NCBI GenBank assembly: GCA_947630855.1
Contig: CANRJF010000012.1
Coordinates: forward strand, 1-44,268
From: an uncultured Lachnospiraceae bacterium
GTDB taxonomy: Bacteria; Bacillota; Clostridia; Lachnospirales; Lachnospiraceae
Length of the DNA: 44,268 nucleotides
Direction: 5' to 3'
In this document: piece after piece, positions 32,257 through 41,036 of the stretch
How the letters are laid out: every line of letters starts with the position of its first letter
How positions within the stretch are numbered: position 1 is the stretch's first letter
Translations under genes and position numbers: made by a program
Notes under the pieces: generated by a model
Seen by the model: only the letters and a program-made list of their open reading frames with translations
Database searches by the model: none
What the model was told of the DNA's origin: nothing

Positions 32257-34239
32257 TTAGTACACAAAATCATTTGAACTGCGGAATACAGTGTTTCCTG
32301 AACCCATCTGGTTTACAGTAACGATATCCCCCTCTTTCACATCTTCTAAGAAAATACGCAGTCTGGAACTGTTTACAAAAACAGTATCTACCTTTTCTCC
32401 GTTTACAAAGACCTTGCTCCAGCGGGTAAAGTTCTTGCCAATTACAGTTGCATAGCCGTTTGCCGGGGAGGGCCAGATATCCGAAATACCAGTATCCTCA
32501 ACACCCATTTCTAACTCCGTTGCCGGGTATAAGTCTGCGCCGCCATATGCATAACGGCTTCCATAGAGTAAATCATACTGTAAATTGTTTAAACCGTTTA
32601 AGTATTCTTCCGTGTCAGTAGTGCCTTTATTCAAAGCGTTCTGTTCATAAGTAAATATGGTTCCTTCGTGAATATTCATGGCGTCCGTAACATTTGCCAG
32701 AAGTTCATAGGCTTTTACATCGGCGTCTTTTTTTGAAAGACCGAAATTGTTCCAGGTAGCATATTTTGTTTCAAATGTGCTGCCGGTAGCCATATCGGAT
32801 TCGCTAAGCCCAAGGCTTGGGAGATGGTCTCCGAAAAATACCACAATCGTGTTTTCATCCCGTGCTGCCAATGTGTCGGTAAGGTTCTTAATAAATTTAT
32901 CTACCTCATGAATCATGTTCACATAATATTCCCACTGGTTATTGGCTGCTTCGTCCTTTGCGCCGCTTACCCTGATTTCAGGATTTGCAAGCACTTTGTC
33001 GGTAGGATAATCCCCATGACCCTGTACCGTGATGGTGTAAACAAAATCAGGCGCATCAGGCGTTGCATCCATGGCTTTTACGGTTTCTTTAATTAAAATA
33101 TTATCTGTGGGCCAGCTTCCAAGAGGGGTATATTCCTGAATATTCATCATCTCTTTGCTGGTGAAACTGTCAAATCCCATCATGGAAAAAGCATTTGCCC
33201 TGCTGTAAAAATTACCGCCGTTGTTATGTACCACATGTGTGCCATAACCTAATTTGGAAAGATTGGAAGCGATGCTTTCACAGTCAGTCTGTTTTAAAAT
33301 TGTTTTATATGGATATTCCCCTGTGCCAAAATACTGCATACTCATGCCCGTTAAAATTTCAAATTCTGTATTGGCAGTTCCTGCCCCCACCACCGGCACG
33401 GTAAGATGCCCTGTGGTATAGTTTTTTGTCAGCTTTCTGAAATTCGGAACAGGGTCCTTTGAAAAATTAAGGTAATTTACTTCCGTGGGGTCAATAAAGG
33501 ATTCCAGCAATACAACAACCATATTGGGATTATCTTTATTTTTTGTTTCTTTCTTTTTGGATTCTTCCTTTGCGGCAAGAACTGTCTCTTTGGAATAATT
33601 TCCCGGTTTGCTCATGCCTCTGTCCACCACACTGGTGGAAAATCCGTAGACAAAACCATAGTTTTCATATCCCTGTGCAATGTTTGCAAAATAGGAAGCA
33701 AGTACATTTGTATTCTGGGCTGCCTGTGTGGTCACAGGAAGCAGCAGGAAAGGAATGGCAACTAAGGCGGGAGTTACATATTTTCTCCGTGTTCCCTGGT
33801 ACTTTGGCCCCTTTATAAACAGGAAAATGCAAAATGCCAGGAATAAACCTACCGCAATGACAACAAGGGTCGCCTCCGTGGCAGTAAAGTAATTGGTATT
33901 CTGCATGGATAACAGGTCATTAATGCATTTCAAATCCGTATATCCAAAGGGTGTAACACGGTTAGAAAGAATACAACCGTTCACCGTTCCCAGAAAAAGC
34001 CAGAAGCCGCTGATAATAACACGTCCCAAAAGCCTTCGGCGTATCAGGTATACCAGAGATAAAGATGCAAATATAATAAATGAGTTGTACACAAATGCCC
34101 AGGTATGCTGCGAAAGAAAAGAAAATGCAGATACAATGGAATGTCTGGAAATAACCTCTATGATAAATACCAGCATCATGGAAAGCAATGCGTGAAATAA
34201 CAACGAATACTTATTAAAAAATTGAATATGGCGGTTCAT
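32257..34239 (-). CDS. LTA synthase-family glycerophosphotransferase/sulfatase
   Basis: In this 660-aa protein five TM helices occupy residues 1-190, then an outer sulfatase-fold domain follows: metal-site NMVVVLLESFIDPTE, nucleophile Thr in VVGAGTANTEFEILTG, then GYGTHVVHNNGG and VVFFGDHLPSLG. The fold transfers glycerol-phosphate from phosphatidylglycerol to polymers or lipids. The last ~80 residues (DIWPSPANGYATVIGKNFTR, VFVNGEKVDTVFVNSSRLRI) look like an IPT/TIG-type Ig domain, not part of standard LtaS. GGAGG lies upstream of the ATG. It may decorate a teichoic or other surface polymer. Confidence 0.9.
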   Translation of the reverse strand: MNRHIQFFNKYSLLFHALLSMMLVFIIEVISRHSIVSAFSFLSQHTWAFVYNSFIIFASLSLVYLIRRRLLGRVIISGFWLFLGTVNGCILSNRVTPFGYTDLKCINDLLSMQNTNYFTATEATLVVIAVGLFLAFCIFLFIKGPKYQGTRRKYVTPALVAIPFLLLPVTTQAAQNTNVLASYFANIAQGYENYGFVYGFSTSVVDRGMSKPGNYSKETVLAAKEESKKKETKNKDNPNMVVVLLESFIDPTEVNYLNFSKDPVPNFRKLTKNYTTGHLTVPVVGAGTANTEFEILTGMSMQYFGTGEYPYKTILKQTDCESIASNLSKLGYGTHVVHNNGGNFYSRANAFSMMGFDSFTSKEMMNIQEYTPLGSWPTDNILIKETVKAMDATPDAPDFVYTITVQGHGDYPTDKVLANPEIRVSGAKDEAANNQWEYYVNMIHEVDKFIKNLTDTLAARDENTIVVFFGDHLPSLGLSESDMATGSTFETKYATWNNFGLSKKDADVKAYELLANVTDAMNIHEGTIFTYEQNALNKGTTDTEEYLNGLNNLQYDLLYGSRYAYGGADLYPATELEMGVEDTGISDIWPSPANGYATVIGKNFTRWSKVFVNGEKVDTVFVNSSRLRIFLEDVKEGDIVTVNQMGSGNTVFRSSNDFVY

Positions 34240-34536
34240 AAATAAATCCTCCTTGTATTAAGATTTCTTAAGGTGGCTTCATAACCTTTTTATCACACCT
34301 ACAAAAGAATAAATCCAAAATCGCAAAAAATCAATGGAAATCTTTTATAAAAATTTCTTAAGAAAACTTTAAAAATCACTCAATATGAATAAAATATGAA
34401 CAAAATAAAAAGAATAGAAGCCATTTTTAGGTGAATTAACCAAATATGGAAACGAAAAGGGGAAAATTCTTTATATCCGTGGGAATAGGAAATATGAAGC
34501 CTTTCTTAATATTCTTTTAAACTTATAGAAATATGG
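34240..34536. other. AT-rich intergenic region
   Basis: This lies between the divergent LTA-synthase and ABC-exporter genes. I see A-tracts, an AAATTTCTTAAGAAA-type palindrome near 34351-34368, and no coding frame. Promoters for the minus-strand gene must be here, but no confident -35/-10 pair stands out. Confidence 0.4.
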
Positions 34537-34565
34537 TTGACAACAGAAAAGAGATGTATTATTGT
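34537..34565 (+). promoter_or_regulatory. Sigma-A promoter of the MacAB-like operon
   Basis: TTGACA, 17-bp spacer, TATTGT, 44 nt before the TTG start at 34610. Confidence 0.75.
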
Positions 34566-34609
34566 ATTAGCATCGTGATACAAAAATATGCATCAATGGG
34601 AGGGAAAAA

Positions 34610-35365
34610 TTGGATACGTTAATCGAAGTAAAGCATTTAATGAAGATTTACAATCCGGGAGAAAATGAGGTGCGCGCGTTAAATGATGTATCTTTGACCA
34701 TTATGCGGGGGGAATTTGTGGCGATTATCGGCCAGTCAGGTTCCGGCAAATCCACATTTATGAATATGCTGGGATGTCTGGATGTGCCCACCTCCGGCAG
34801 TTATTATCTCAATGGCAAAGATGTGTCAGGGTTATTAGATGATGAACTTTCGGATATCAGAAATAAGGAAATCGGATTTATTTTCCAGGGATTTAATCTG
34901 ATACCCAACCTTACGGCGCTTGAAAATGTGGAACTGCCTTTGATTTACCGGAATGTGCCGGCAGCAAAACGCCATGAACTGTCGGTGGCGTCTCTAAAGA
35001 AAGTAGGACTGGAAAACAGGATGGACCACAAGCCTTCGGAGATGTCAGGAGGGCAGCAGCAGCGTGTTGCCATTGCAAGGGCTTTGGCAGCGGCGCCGCC
35101 GGTAATCCTGGCAGACGAGCCCACCGGAAACTTAGATTCTGCATCCAGTAAAGAAATTATGCAGATTTTAAGGGATTTATATAATGAAGGAAGGACAGTA
35201 ATTCTTATTACCCACGATAATAAGATTGCCGCCAGCGCCAAGCGGGTCATCCGAATTGTGGACGGCAAAATCGTCTCGGATACCAGCTATGGGGACAATG
35301 AAAGTATAGAAGCAATTGCAAAGAAAATAGAAGAAGAAGGAGATAAGGAGCAGGGATATGTTTAA
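34610..35365 (+). CDS. ABC exporter ATPase (MacB/LolD type)
   Basis: This 251-aa ATPase has Walker A GQSGSGKST, Q-loop IFQGFNLIPNLTALENVELP (typical of the MacB/LolD subgroup), signature MSGGQQQRVAIARAL, Walker B VILADEPTGNLDS and H-loop ITHD. It starts with TTG after GGGAGGG. It overlaps the adaptor gene by 8 nt and forms an ATPase-adaptor-permease operon. It likely exports a peptide, antibiotic or lipid. Confidence 0.93.
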   Translation: MDTLIEVKHLMKIYNPGENEVRALNDVSLTIMRGEFVAIIGQSGSGKSTFMNMLGCLDVPTSGSYYLNGKDVSGLLDDELSDIRNKEIGFIFQGFNLIPNLTALENVELPLIYRNVPAAKRHELSVASLKKVGLENRMDHKPSEMSGGQQQRVAIARALAAAPPVILADEPTGNLDSASSKEIMQILRDLYNEGRTVILITHDNKIAASAKRVIRIVDGKIVSDTSYGDNESIEAIAKKIEEEGDKEQGYV

Positions 35366-36950
35366 GAAAAAGAATGACGGTACGGACATAGAAGTAAAAA
35401 AGCCAAAAAAGAAAAGGAAAGCCTGGAAAGTGTTGGTGGCTGCCCTTCTTTTATTGGTAATCGTTTATTTTGTGGTAAATGTAATAACAAAAGACCCTAC
35501 GGAATTTCTTCCGGCAGTGGATACTACGGAGGCGGTGAAAGGGGAAATTACCGCAACTTTAGACACCAGCGGAACCATAGACAGCGAACTGGTAAGGGTA
35601 TATGCCTCCCCGGTAAATGCCCTGGTAGGGGAAGTTCCTGTGGAAGTGGGACAGAATGTAAAAAAGGGAGAGTACCTGTTAAAATATGACACCACCTCTC
35701 TGCAGAAAAGTTATGATATTGCAGAATTGCAGGCGAAGGCGGAAGAGGCCACAGGCAACGATACCCTGGCAAAATCCAATGAAAGTGCAGCGGATTTGGC
35801 AAGCAGCAGCAGCGATATCCAGACATTGCAGGCACAGATTGACACGGTAAATGCAGAGATATCCTCTTTACAGTCCCAGGCTGCTGACAATGAAAAAACC
35901 ACAAACACCAACGCATCCAAACAGGCGGAAGCAACAGAGCTGGAAGCGGCAATTGCATCTCTTGACGGAGAGATTGCAGCCTTAGAGCAGAAATACATGG
36001 AAGGAACTATTACGGAAGGGGAAATACAGCAGTTAGAGAATTTACGCAGTGAAAGGAAATCAAAGAATAAAAAGTTAAAGAAAAGGGAAAAAGACATTCA
36101 GGATTCTGCAAAACTTGCCAATAATATGGTAAATATTCAACAGGAACTGACAAAAAAGAATAATCAGCTTGCAGATTTACAAAGTAAGCTGGCGGAGGCA
36201 CAGTCCAAAAATGCCAGTGCGGAGGCAGGAATTTTATCCAGCGCGGCAAAAGCCAATATTGATTACAGCAGGCAGGCAAGCAAGCTGACATTAGAGCAGA
36301 CGGCAAATGACCTTTCCACTGCCCAGGCAGGGGTTACCGCAGATTTTGACGGGATTGTTACGGATGTGCAGGCTTCCTCCGGTACTATTGCCGCAGAAGG
36401 AACCCCGCTAATCAGCCTGGCAAGCTCCCATGATATGTGTGTGGAGATTCCGGTATCCAAATATAATCTGGAAAACGTTGAATTAGGCCAGGAAGCCGTT
36501 ATCACTTTCCAGGAAAAAGAATACCAGGGGACAGTAAGTTACATAAGCAAGATAGCGGAGAAAAGCGAGTCCGGCGGCTCTATGGTAACCATTAAAGTGG
36601 CTGTCAATAACCCGGATGACAATTTGATTCTGGGGCTGGACGCAAAGGTCAGCATTCAGCTTGGAACAAAACAGAACATTGTTATTGTTCCCATTTCAGC
36701 CGTTAATTCGGATACCAAGGGAGACTTTGCCTATGTAGTGGAAAACGGGGTTGTGAAAAAGAAGTACGTAACCGTAGGCATGGCATCCAAAGAGGAGATT
36801 GAGGTAAAAAGCGGACTTGAGGTGGGGGAAAAAGTAATTACCACAGTGGATTCTTCTATTATGGAAGGAATGGCTGTTACGGAGAATGTTCCCCAAGATA
36901 CGGAAACGCCGGGTGAAGCAGGAAACGCTGTATCTGGTACGGCAGAATAG
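35358..36950 (+). CDS. HlyD/MacA-type adaptor of the ABC exporter
   Basis: This 530-aa protein has a short basic cytoplasmic tail (VKKPKKKRKAW) and TM helix at about 24-44, then a lipoyl/biotinyl-like half (EVPVEVGQNVKKGEYLLKYD). A coiled-coil hairpin of ~180 residues rich in Gln, Glu and Ala follows (LQAQIDTVNAEISSLQSQAA, LADLQSKLAEAQSKNASAEA), with the second lipoyl half (VTADFDGIVTDVQASSGTIA) and beta-barrel domains (VSIQLGTKQNIVIVPISAV). In Gram-positives these adaptors span the wall region. It ends in an acidic tail. Nine nt precede the permease gene. Confidence 0.9.
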   Translation: MFKKKNDGTDIEVKKPKKKRKAWKVLVAALLLLVIVYFVVNVITKDPTEFLPAVDTTEAVKGEITATLDTSGTIDSELVRVYASPVNALVGEVPVEVGQNVKKGEYLLKYDTTSLQKSYDIAELQAKAEEATGNDTLAKSNESAADLASSSSDIQTLQAQIDTVNAEISSLQSQAADNEKTTNTNASKQAEATELEAAIASLDGEIAALEQKYMEGTITEGEIQQLENLRSERKSKNKKLKKREKDIQDSAKLANNMVNIQQELTKKNNQLADLQSKLAEAQSKNASAEAGILSSAAKANIDYSRQASKLTLEQTANDLSTAQAGVTADFDGIVTDVQASSGTIAAEGTPLISLASSHDMCVEIPVSKYNLENVELGQEAVITFQEKEYQGTVSYISKIAEKSESGGSMVTIKVAVNNPDDNLILGLDAKVSIQLGTKQNIVIVPISAVNSDTKGDFAYVVENGVVKKKYVTVGMASKEEIEVKSGLEVGEKVITTVDSSIMEGMAVTENVPQDTETPGEAGNAVSGTAE

Positions 36951-36959
36951 GAGGCGGCA

Positions 36960-38195
36960 ATGTCACAGTTTTATGAATACTTGAAAATGGCAGTTTCCAA
37001 CATAAAAGCCAATAAGGTAAGGTCTTTCCTTACCATGCTTGGCATTATTATCGGTATATCCTCCGTAATCCTCATTATTTCCCTGGGAAACGGGGCAAAA
37101 AATGTGGTCACGGATGAAATGTCCGGTATTGCGGCAGGACAGATTGCCCTTTATACTTATGACGATACAGGCACGTATTATATTACCAATGATGATATTG
37201 ATGCCATTGTGGAGCAGGTAGATGGCATTAAAGCCGTAAATGTATATAATTATTTTGATGGAAAATTAACCACAAGAAAAGGGGAATTTGCAGTTTCAGG
37301 CAGCGGGCAGATGTCTTCCTTTCCGTACTTTTCCAATTCCACTATTTTAAAAGGAAGATATTTTAGTGAAAACGAATACAAAGCAGGTATGCCAGTGTGT
37401 GTAATCGGTGAGGAGGATGCCATACGTCTGTTTGGCTCCACGGATGTAATCGGAATGAGCTTAGAAGTAGTGCCAAGCTGGGGAAATTCAATCACATTTG
37501 ATATTGTAGGGGTGGAGAAAAAGCCGGATGATTCTATGTTCAGCTATACATATGAAAATTCTCCGGTCAACATATATTTTCCCCTTACTGTTTTTTCCCA
37601 GATTTATGGATGGGAAATGGACGATTATTATCAGATTTACCTTTTGGCAGAAGAGGATGCGGATACTACCGCCGTGACCAGCCAGGTGGTGAGCCTTCTG
37701 GAAAAACGCCATCAGTGTTTTGGGGAAAGTATTTATCAGTATGAGAGTTTTAACGATTATATGAGCATTGTCAATACAGTAATAGGTATGGTAACCATGC
37801 TGATATCCTTAGTTGCGGCTATCTCCCTGGTCGTAGGGGGTATTGGAGTTATGAATATTATGCTGGTATCCGTTACGGAGCGGACAAGGGAAATTGGAAT
37901 CAGGAAAGCCTTAGGGGCAAAAACCCGTTCCATTATGCTTCAGTTTTTATCGGAGTCGGCAATTATCACCATGATTGGCGGGCTTATCGGAATACTTTTA
38001 GGAATCGGCGGGGCATATCTGGTGGCAAAGATTGTGGCAATGGTACAGCCGACCATGAAATTCACGCCGGCTGTGGATATCTTTACTATATTATTTACTA
38101 CTTTGTTTTCTTCCGCCATCGGTCTGTTCTTCGGAATTTACCCGGCAAGGAAAGCGGCAAAACTAAGCCCCATAGAGGCGTTGAGAAGAAATTAA
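36960..38195 (+). CDS. FtsX/MacB-type ABC permease
   Basis: This 411-aa protein has TM1 after a conserved start (MAVSNIKANKVRSFLTMLGI, IIGISSVILIISLGNGA), then an outer MacB periplasmic core domain of ~220 residues. Three C-terminal TM helices form the FtsX domain (VGGIGVMNIMLVSVTERTRE, IGIRKALGAKTRSIMLQFL, FGIYPARKAAKLSPIEALRR). It lacks the fused ATPase of E. coli MacB, which is a separate gene here. Its stop is 3 bp from the stop of the convergent kinase gene. Confidence 0.93.
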   Translation: MSQFYEYLKMAVSNIKANKVRSFLTMLGIIIGISSVILIISLGNGAKNVVTDEMSGIAAGQIALYTYDDTGTYYITNDDIDAIVEQVDGIKAVNVYNYFDGKLTTRKGEFAVSGSGQMSSFPYFSNSTILKGRYFSENEYKAGMPVCVIGEEDAIRLFGSTDVIGMSLEVVPSWGNSITFDIVGVEKKPDDSMFSYTYENSPVNIYFPLTVFSQIYGWEMDDYYQIYLLAEEDADTTAVTSQVVSLLEKRHQCFGESIYQYESFNDYMSIVNTVIGMVTMLISLVAAISLVVGGIGVMNIMLVSVTERTREIGIRKALGAKTRSIMLQFLSESAIITMIGGLIGILLGIGGAYLVAKIVAMVQPTMKFTPAVDIFTILFTTLFSSAIGLFFGIYPARKAAKLSPIEALRRN

Positions 38196-38198
38196 TTT

Positions 38199-40328
38199 TT
38201 ATTTTAATTTTTGCAATTTAGTCAGAAGTATATCAATATCAATAGGCTTTGTAAGAAAATCATTCATGCCGCTTTGCAGTGCTTTATCCTTATCTTCCTG
38301 AAATGTGTTGGCTGTACAGGCGTAGATGGGAACTTCTTTGGCGTCCGGGCGGTCCAGTTCACGTATTTTACTGGCCGCCTGGCAGCCATTTAAAACCGGC
38401 ATCTGCATATCCATAAGTACGATATCAAACTCCCACACCTGGGATTGGGCAAATTTATCTACGGCTGCCTGGCCGTTTTCTGCCAGGGTAACTTCGTAAC
38501 CTTCCTCGGTGAGGATTGCCTCTATAATTTCCGCATTCATGTTGTTATCTTCGGCTATCAGCAGTTTCACAGGTTTATGGTCTGCCCTGCTGTTGGCTTT
38601 TTCCGTGGGTTCTTCGCTGGTTTCACCGGAATGTACAGGTTCCATTTCCGCAATTTGGGAATGAAGGATTACAGTGAAAGTACTGCCGACGCCAACCTTG
38701 CTGTCAACCAGTATATCGCCTCCCATGGCATTTACAAATTCTTTACTGATTGCCATGCCAAGCCCTGTTCCCTTTATGCTGCTGGTATTTTTATTTTGTT
38801 CCTGGGTAAAACTGTCCCAGATAGTTTCCAAAAACTGGGGGCTCATGCCAATGCCGTTATCTTCACAGACGATGGTGGTGGTGACATGGTCTTTATCCGT
38901 CTGTTTCTGGGATATGGATAATTTGATTCTTCCCCCTTCCGGCGTAAATTTTGCCGCATTTCCGATTATGTTCATAAGAACCTGTTTTATCCTGACCTCA
39001 TCTCCTATAATACATGGAACGGTGATATCCTTGTTTACAACAAAATCAATGCCACGGGCGCTTATGTTGTGATGCTGCATAGACCAGATGGCATCTAACA
39101 TGGACTCCACCAGAAAGGGTTCCGGCACAAGCTGTAATTTCCCTGCCTGGAGTTTGGACATATCTAAAATGTCGCTTACCAGGGAAAGGAGATAATTTGC
39201 CGTATCATGGGCCTTTTCAATCCATGTGGACATCTGCTCTGTGTCGTTGTCCTTCACATGGGTTTTCATTAAGTGGAGCAGCCCGATAACACCGTTTAAG
39301 GGCGTTCGGATTTCATGACTCATGTTGGAGAGGAAGTCGCTTCTTGCTTTTGCTTCCGCATTTGCCTTTAATACTTTGTTATGGGAAACCATAACAAACA
39401 TCATGACAATAATAATGATAAAGATGATAATTACAAGCATTCCCATGCTTAAGAACGTAAAGGCATGGCTCTGCTCGGAAAACACTTCTTTTTCCACCAT
39501 GGGAATAAAGTACCAGACGGTGTTATCAATGGGCATAAAATAGAGAAGTTTTTCCACGCCGTTCTCGTCTGTGTAATAAAAAGAAAAGGTTTCTTTATTT
39601 GCCATTTTTTCTCTGATTGTATCATTATTCCATTTATCATCTACAACTCCTATGCTTAAAAGCTCAAACAGGTTCTGCTGTTTGCCGGAGGACTCTGTTT
39701 CCCTCACATTGACAATAAAATCCCCGTTGGGATTTACAACGCTGCTGTATCCCCGGGCTCTCCCGTCCTGTACAAAGGAAGAAATCATAATGTTATTTTG
39801 TATCTGATCCATGTTGCTGACCCCTGCAAGCGCCACGAATTTGATACCCTCTACCTGGTAATCCTCTAAACGTATGGCATAAAGCAGGGTTACTTGCTCT
39901 TCGTTGTCCTTGGTTATGTAATTATACCGCCGTACAATCTGGTCTACCTCCGGTTCAAAATACTGCAGAATATCTGTCTGCCCCGTCCCGTTAGCTGTAT
40001 AGACAGTGCCGTCTTCCGCCACAAGGTACAGGCTGTGGAAATCGCTGGAAGAGCGCTCTAACGCCATCTGTTCTCTGAGGCTTGAAAGTGTATTATGATG
40101 GGATTTCTCAAAACGTTCCTGGGTGCTGTATAGTTCATACCATTTCATGTCGATAAAAGTCTGAATAGAAACCCGGTCATGCTCTGCCAATTCACTGATG
40201 GTATTCATTGTATTATTTGCTATGGTTTCATTCATTTGGGATAAAAATAAAACGGATATGCCTATAATAATCAGGAGACAAAGAAAAAAAAGCAAGACGG
40301 ATTGTATAATTCTGTTCTTATTTTCCAT
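38199..40328 (-). CDS. Hybrid sensor histidine kinase
   Basis: In this 709-aa protein, TM1 lies near residues 10-30, then a ~245-residue outer Cache-like sensor (LYLVAEDGTVYTANGTG, YSSVVNPNGDFIVNVRETE) and TM2 at about 285-310. HisKA has phospho-His in SHEIRTPLNGVIGLL, HATPase has N-box NIIGNAAKFTPEGG and G-boxes DNGIGM and GTGLGMAI, and a C-terminal receiver has phospho-Asp in VLMDMQMPVLNG and Lys in LTKPIDID. No DNA-binding output is fused, so a phosphotransfer partner elsewhere or a non-transcriptional role is expected. It is convergent with the exporter operon. Confidence 0.93.
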   Translation of the reverse strand: MENKNRIIQSVLLFFLCLLIIIGISVLFLSQMNETIANNTMNTISELAEHDRVSIQTFIDMKWYELYSTQERFEKSHHNTLSSLREQMALERSSSDFHSLYLVAEDGTVYTANGTGQTDILQYFEPEVDQIVRRYNYITKDNEEQVTLLYAIRLEDYQVEGIKFVALAGVSNMDQIQNNIMISSFVQDGRARGYSSVVNPNGDFIVNVRETESSGKQQNLFELLSIGVVDDKWNNDTIREKMANKETFSFYYTDENGVEKLLYFMPIDNTVWYFIPMVEKEVFSEQSHAFTFLSMGMLVIIIFIIIIVMMFVMVSHNKVLKANAEAKARSDFLSNMSHEIRTPLNGVIGLLHLMKTHVKDNDTEQMSTWIEKAHDTANYLLSLVSDILDMSKLQAGKLQLVPEPFLVESMLDAIWSMQHHNISARGIDFVVNKDITVPCIIGDEVRIKQVLMNIIGNAAKFTPEGGRIKLSISQKQTDKDHVTTTIVCEDNGIGMSPQFLETIWDSFTQEQNKNTSSIKGTGLGMAISKEFVNAMGGDILVDSKVGVGSTFTVILHSQIAEMEPVHSGETSEEPTEKANSRADHKPVKLLIAEDNNMNAEIIEAILTEEGYEVTLAENGQAAVDKFAQSQVWEFDIVLMDMQMPVLNGCQAASKIRELDRPDAKEVPIYACTANTFQEDKDKALQSGMNDFLTKPIDIDILLTKLQKLK

Positions 40329-40532
40329 ATCAAAACCTCTTTATCTGTTATAATGCTTACATCATATTTCCTGAATATCTTTAAAAAACCTTATAAATTA
40401 TCATATACCACAAAAAGAAAAATGTCCATATGGTACAATCACAAAAAATATGGTATATTGTTAAAAGCATGAGTTTAACACAAGTTTTATTTATCCGCAT
40501 ATATTATACTGATGTTTAAGATGGAGAAAGAT
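40329..40532. other. Divergent promoter region
   Basis: This is AT-rich DNA between the kinase (minus) and the 40533 gene (plus). On the minus strand TATAAC near 40350 could be the kinase -10. No hairpin or repeat stands out. Confidence 0.35.
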
Positions 40533-40946
40533 ATGATATATCAGGAGCCTTTTTTGCGGATATCAGAGGAGTATGGGGGTAAGATGCCTTTTTATCTTAC
40601 CTACCCTATGTCGAATGTATACCTGACGGAAAAAGAGTATGAGAAAGATATGGAACGCATGAAAGAACTTTATCCCAAACGTATGAAAGAACTTCTTGCA
40701 TACGTAGAGGAAGAATGTGACAAAATGGAATATGAAGGCAGTATGATGTTTGATGAATATCCGGATAAAGTACTTCTCTTTAAAACGGCAAATGACATTT
40801 ATGACAATGTTATGGCTTTAGAGAAAACAGACAGGGCAGGGCGTGGGAAGGATAAAGACCTTCTGGATGTGATACAGGTTCTTTTGTATGATGAGATGTA
40901 TCGCAGACGGGGCAGGCGCAGGCGCTGCTGCAGGAAATGGTGGTAA
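40533..40946 (+). CDS. Conserved small protein, unknown (137 aa)
   Basis: This soluble 137-aa protein starts MIYQEPFLRISEEYGGKMPF. Its helical middle is Met/Glu-rich (EYEKDMERMKELYPKRMKEL, EEECDKMEYEGSMMFDEYP), and the tail is extremely basic (RRRGRRRRCCRKWW). I recall related proteins in Lachnospiraceae but no function. The start at 40533 has GGAG 5-9 nt upstream; an ATG at 40512 is also in frame. The Arg/Cys-rich end might bind nucleic acid or metal. A palindromic hairpin follows. Confidence 0.65.
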   Translation: MIYQEPFLRISEEYGGKMPFYLTYPMSNVYLTEKEYEKDMERMKELYPKRMKELLAYVEEECDKMEYEGSMMFDEYPDKVLLFKTANDIYDNVMALEKTDRAGRGKDKDLLDVIQVLLYDEMYRRRGRRRRCCRKWW

Positions 40947-40959
40947 AGGGATTACCGGA

Positions 40960-40987
40960 AATACCCCACTGATTACGGTGGGGTATT
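40960..40987 (+). terminator. Hairpin after the 40533 gene
   Basis: AATACCCCAC - TGATTACG - GTGGGGTATT, 10-bp perfect stem without a T run. It shares the ATACCCC/GGGGTAT arms with hairpins in the GC-rich island at 6826-7064. Confidence 0.5.
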
Positions 40988-41036
40988 AGCTTATGATATA
41001 ACTTGTAAAGACAGATGTACGAAAGGCGGTTGGCAA

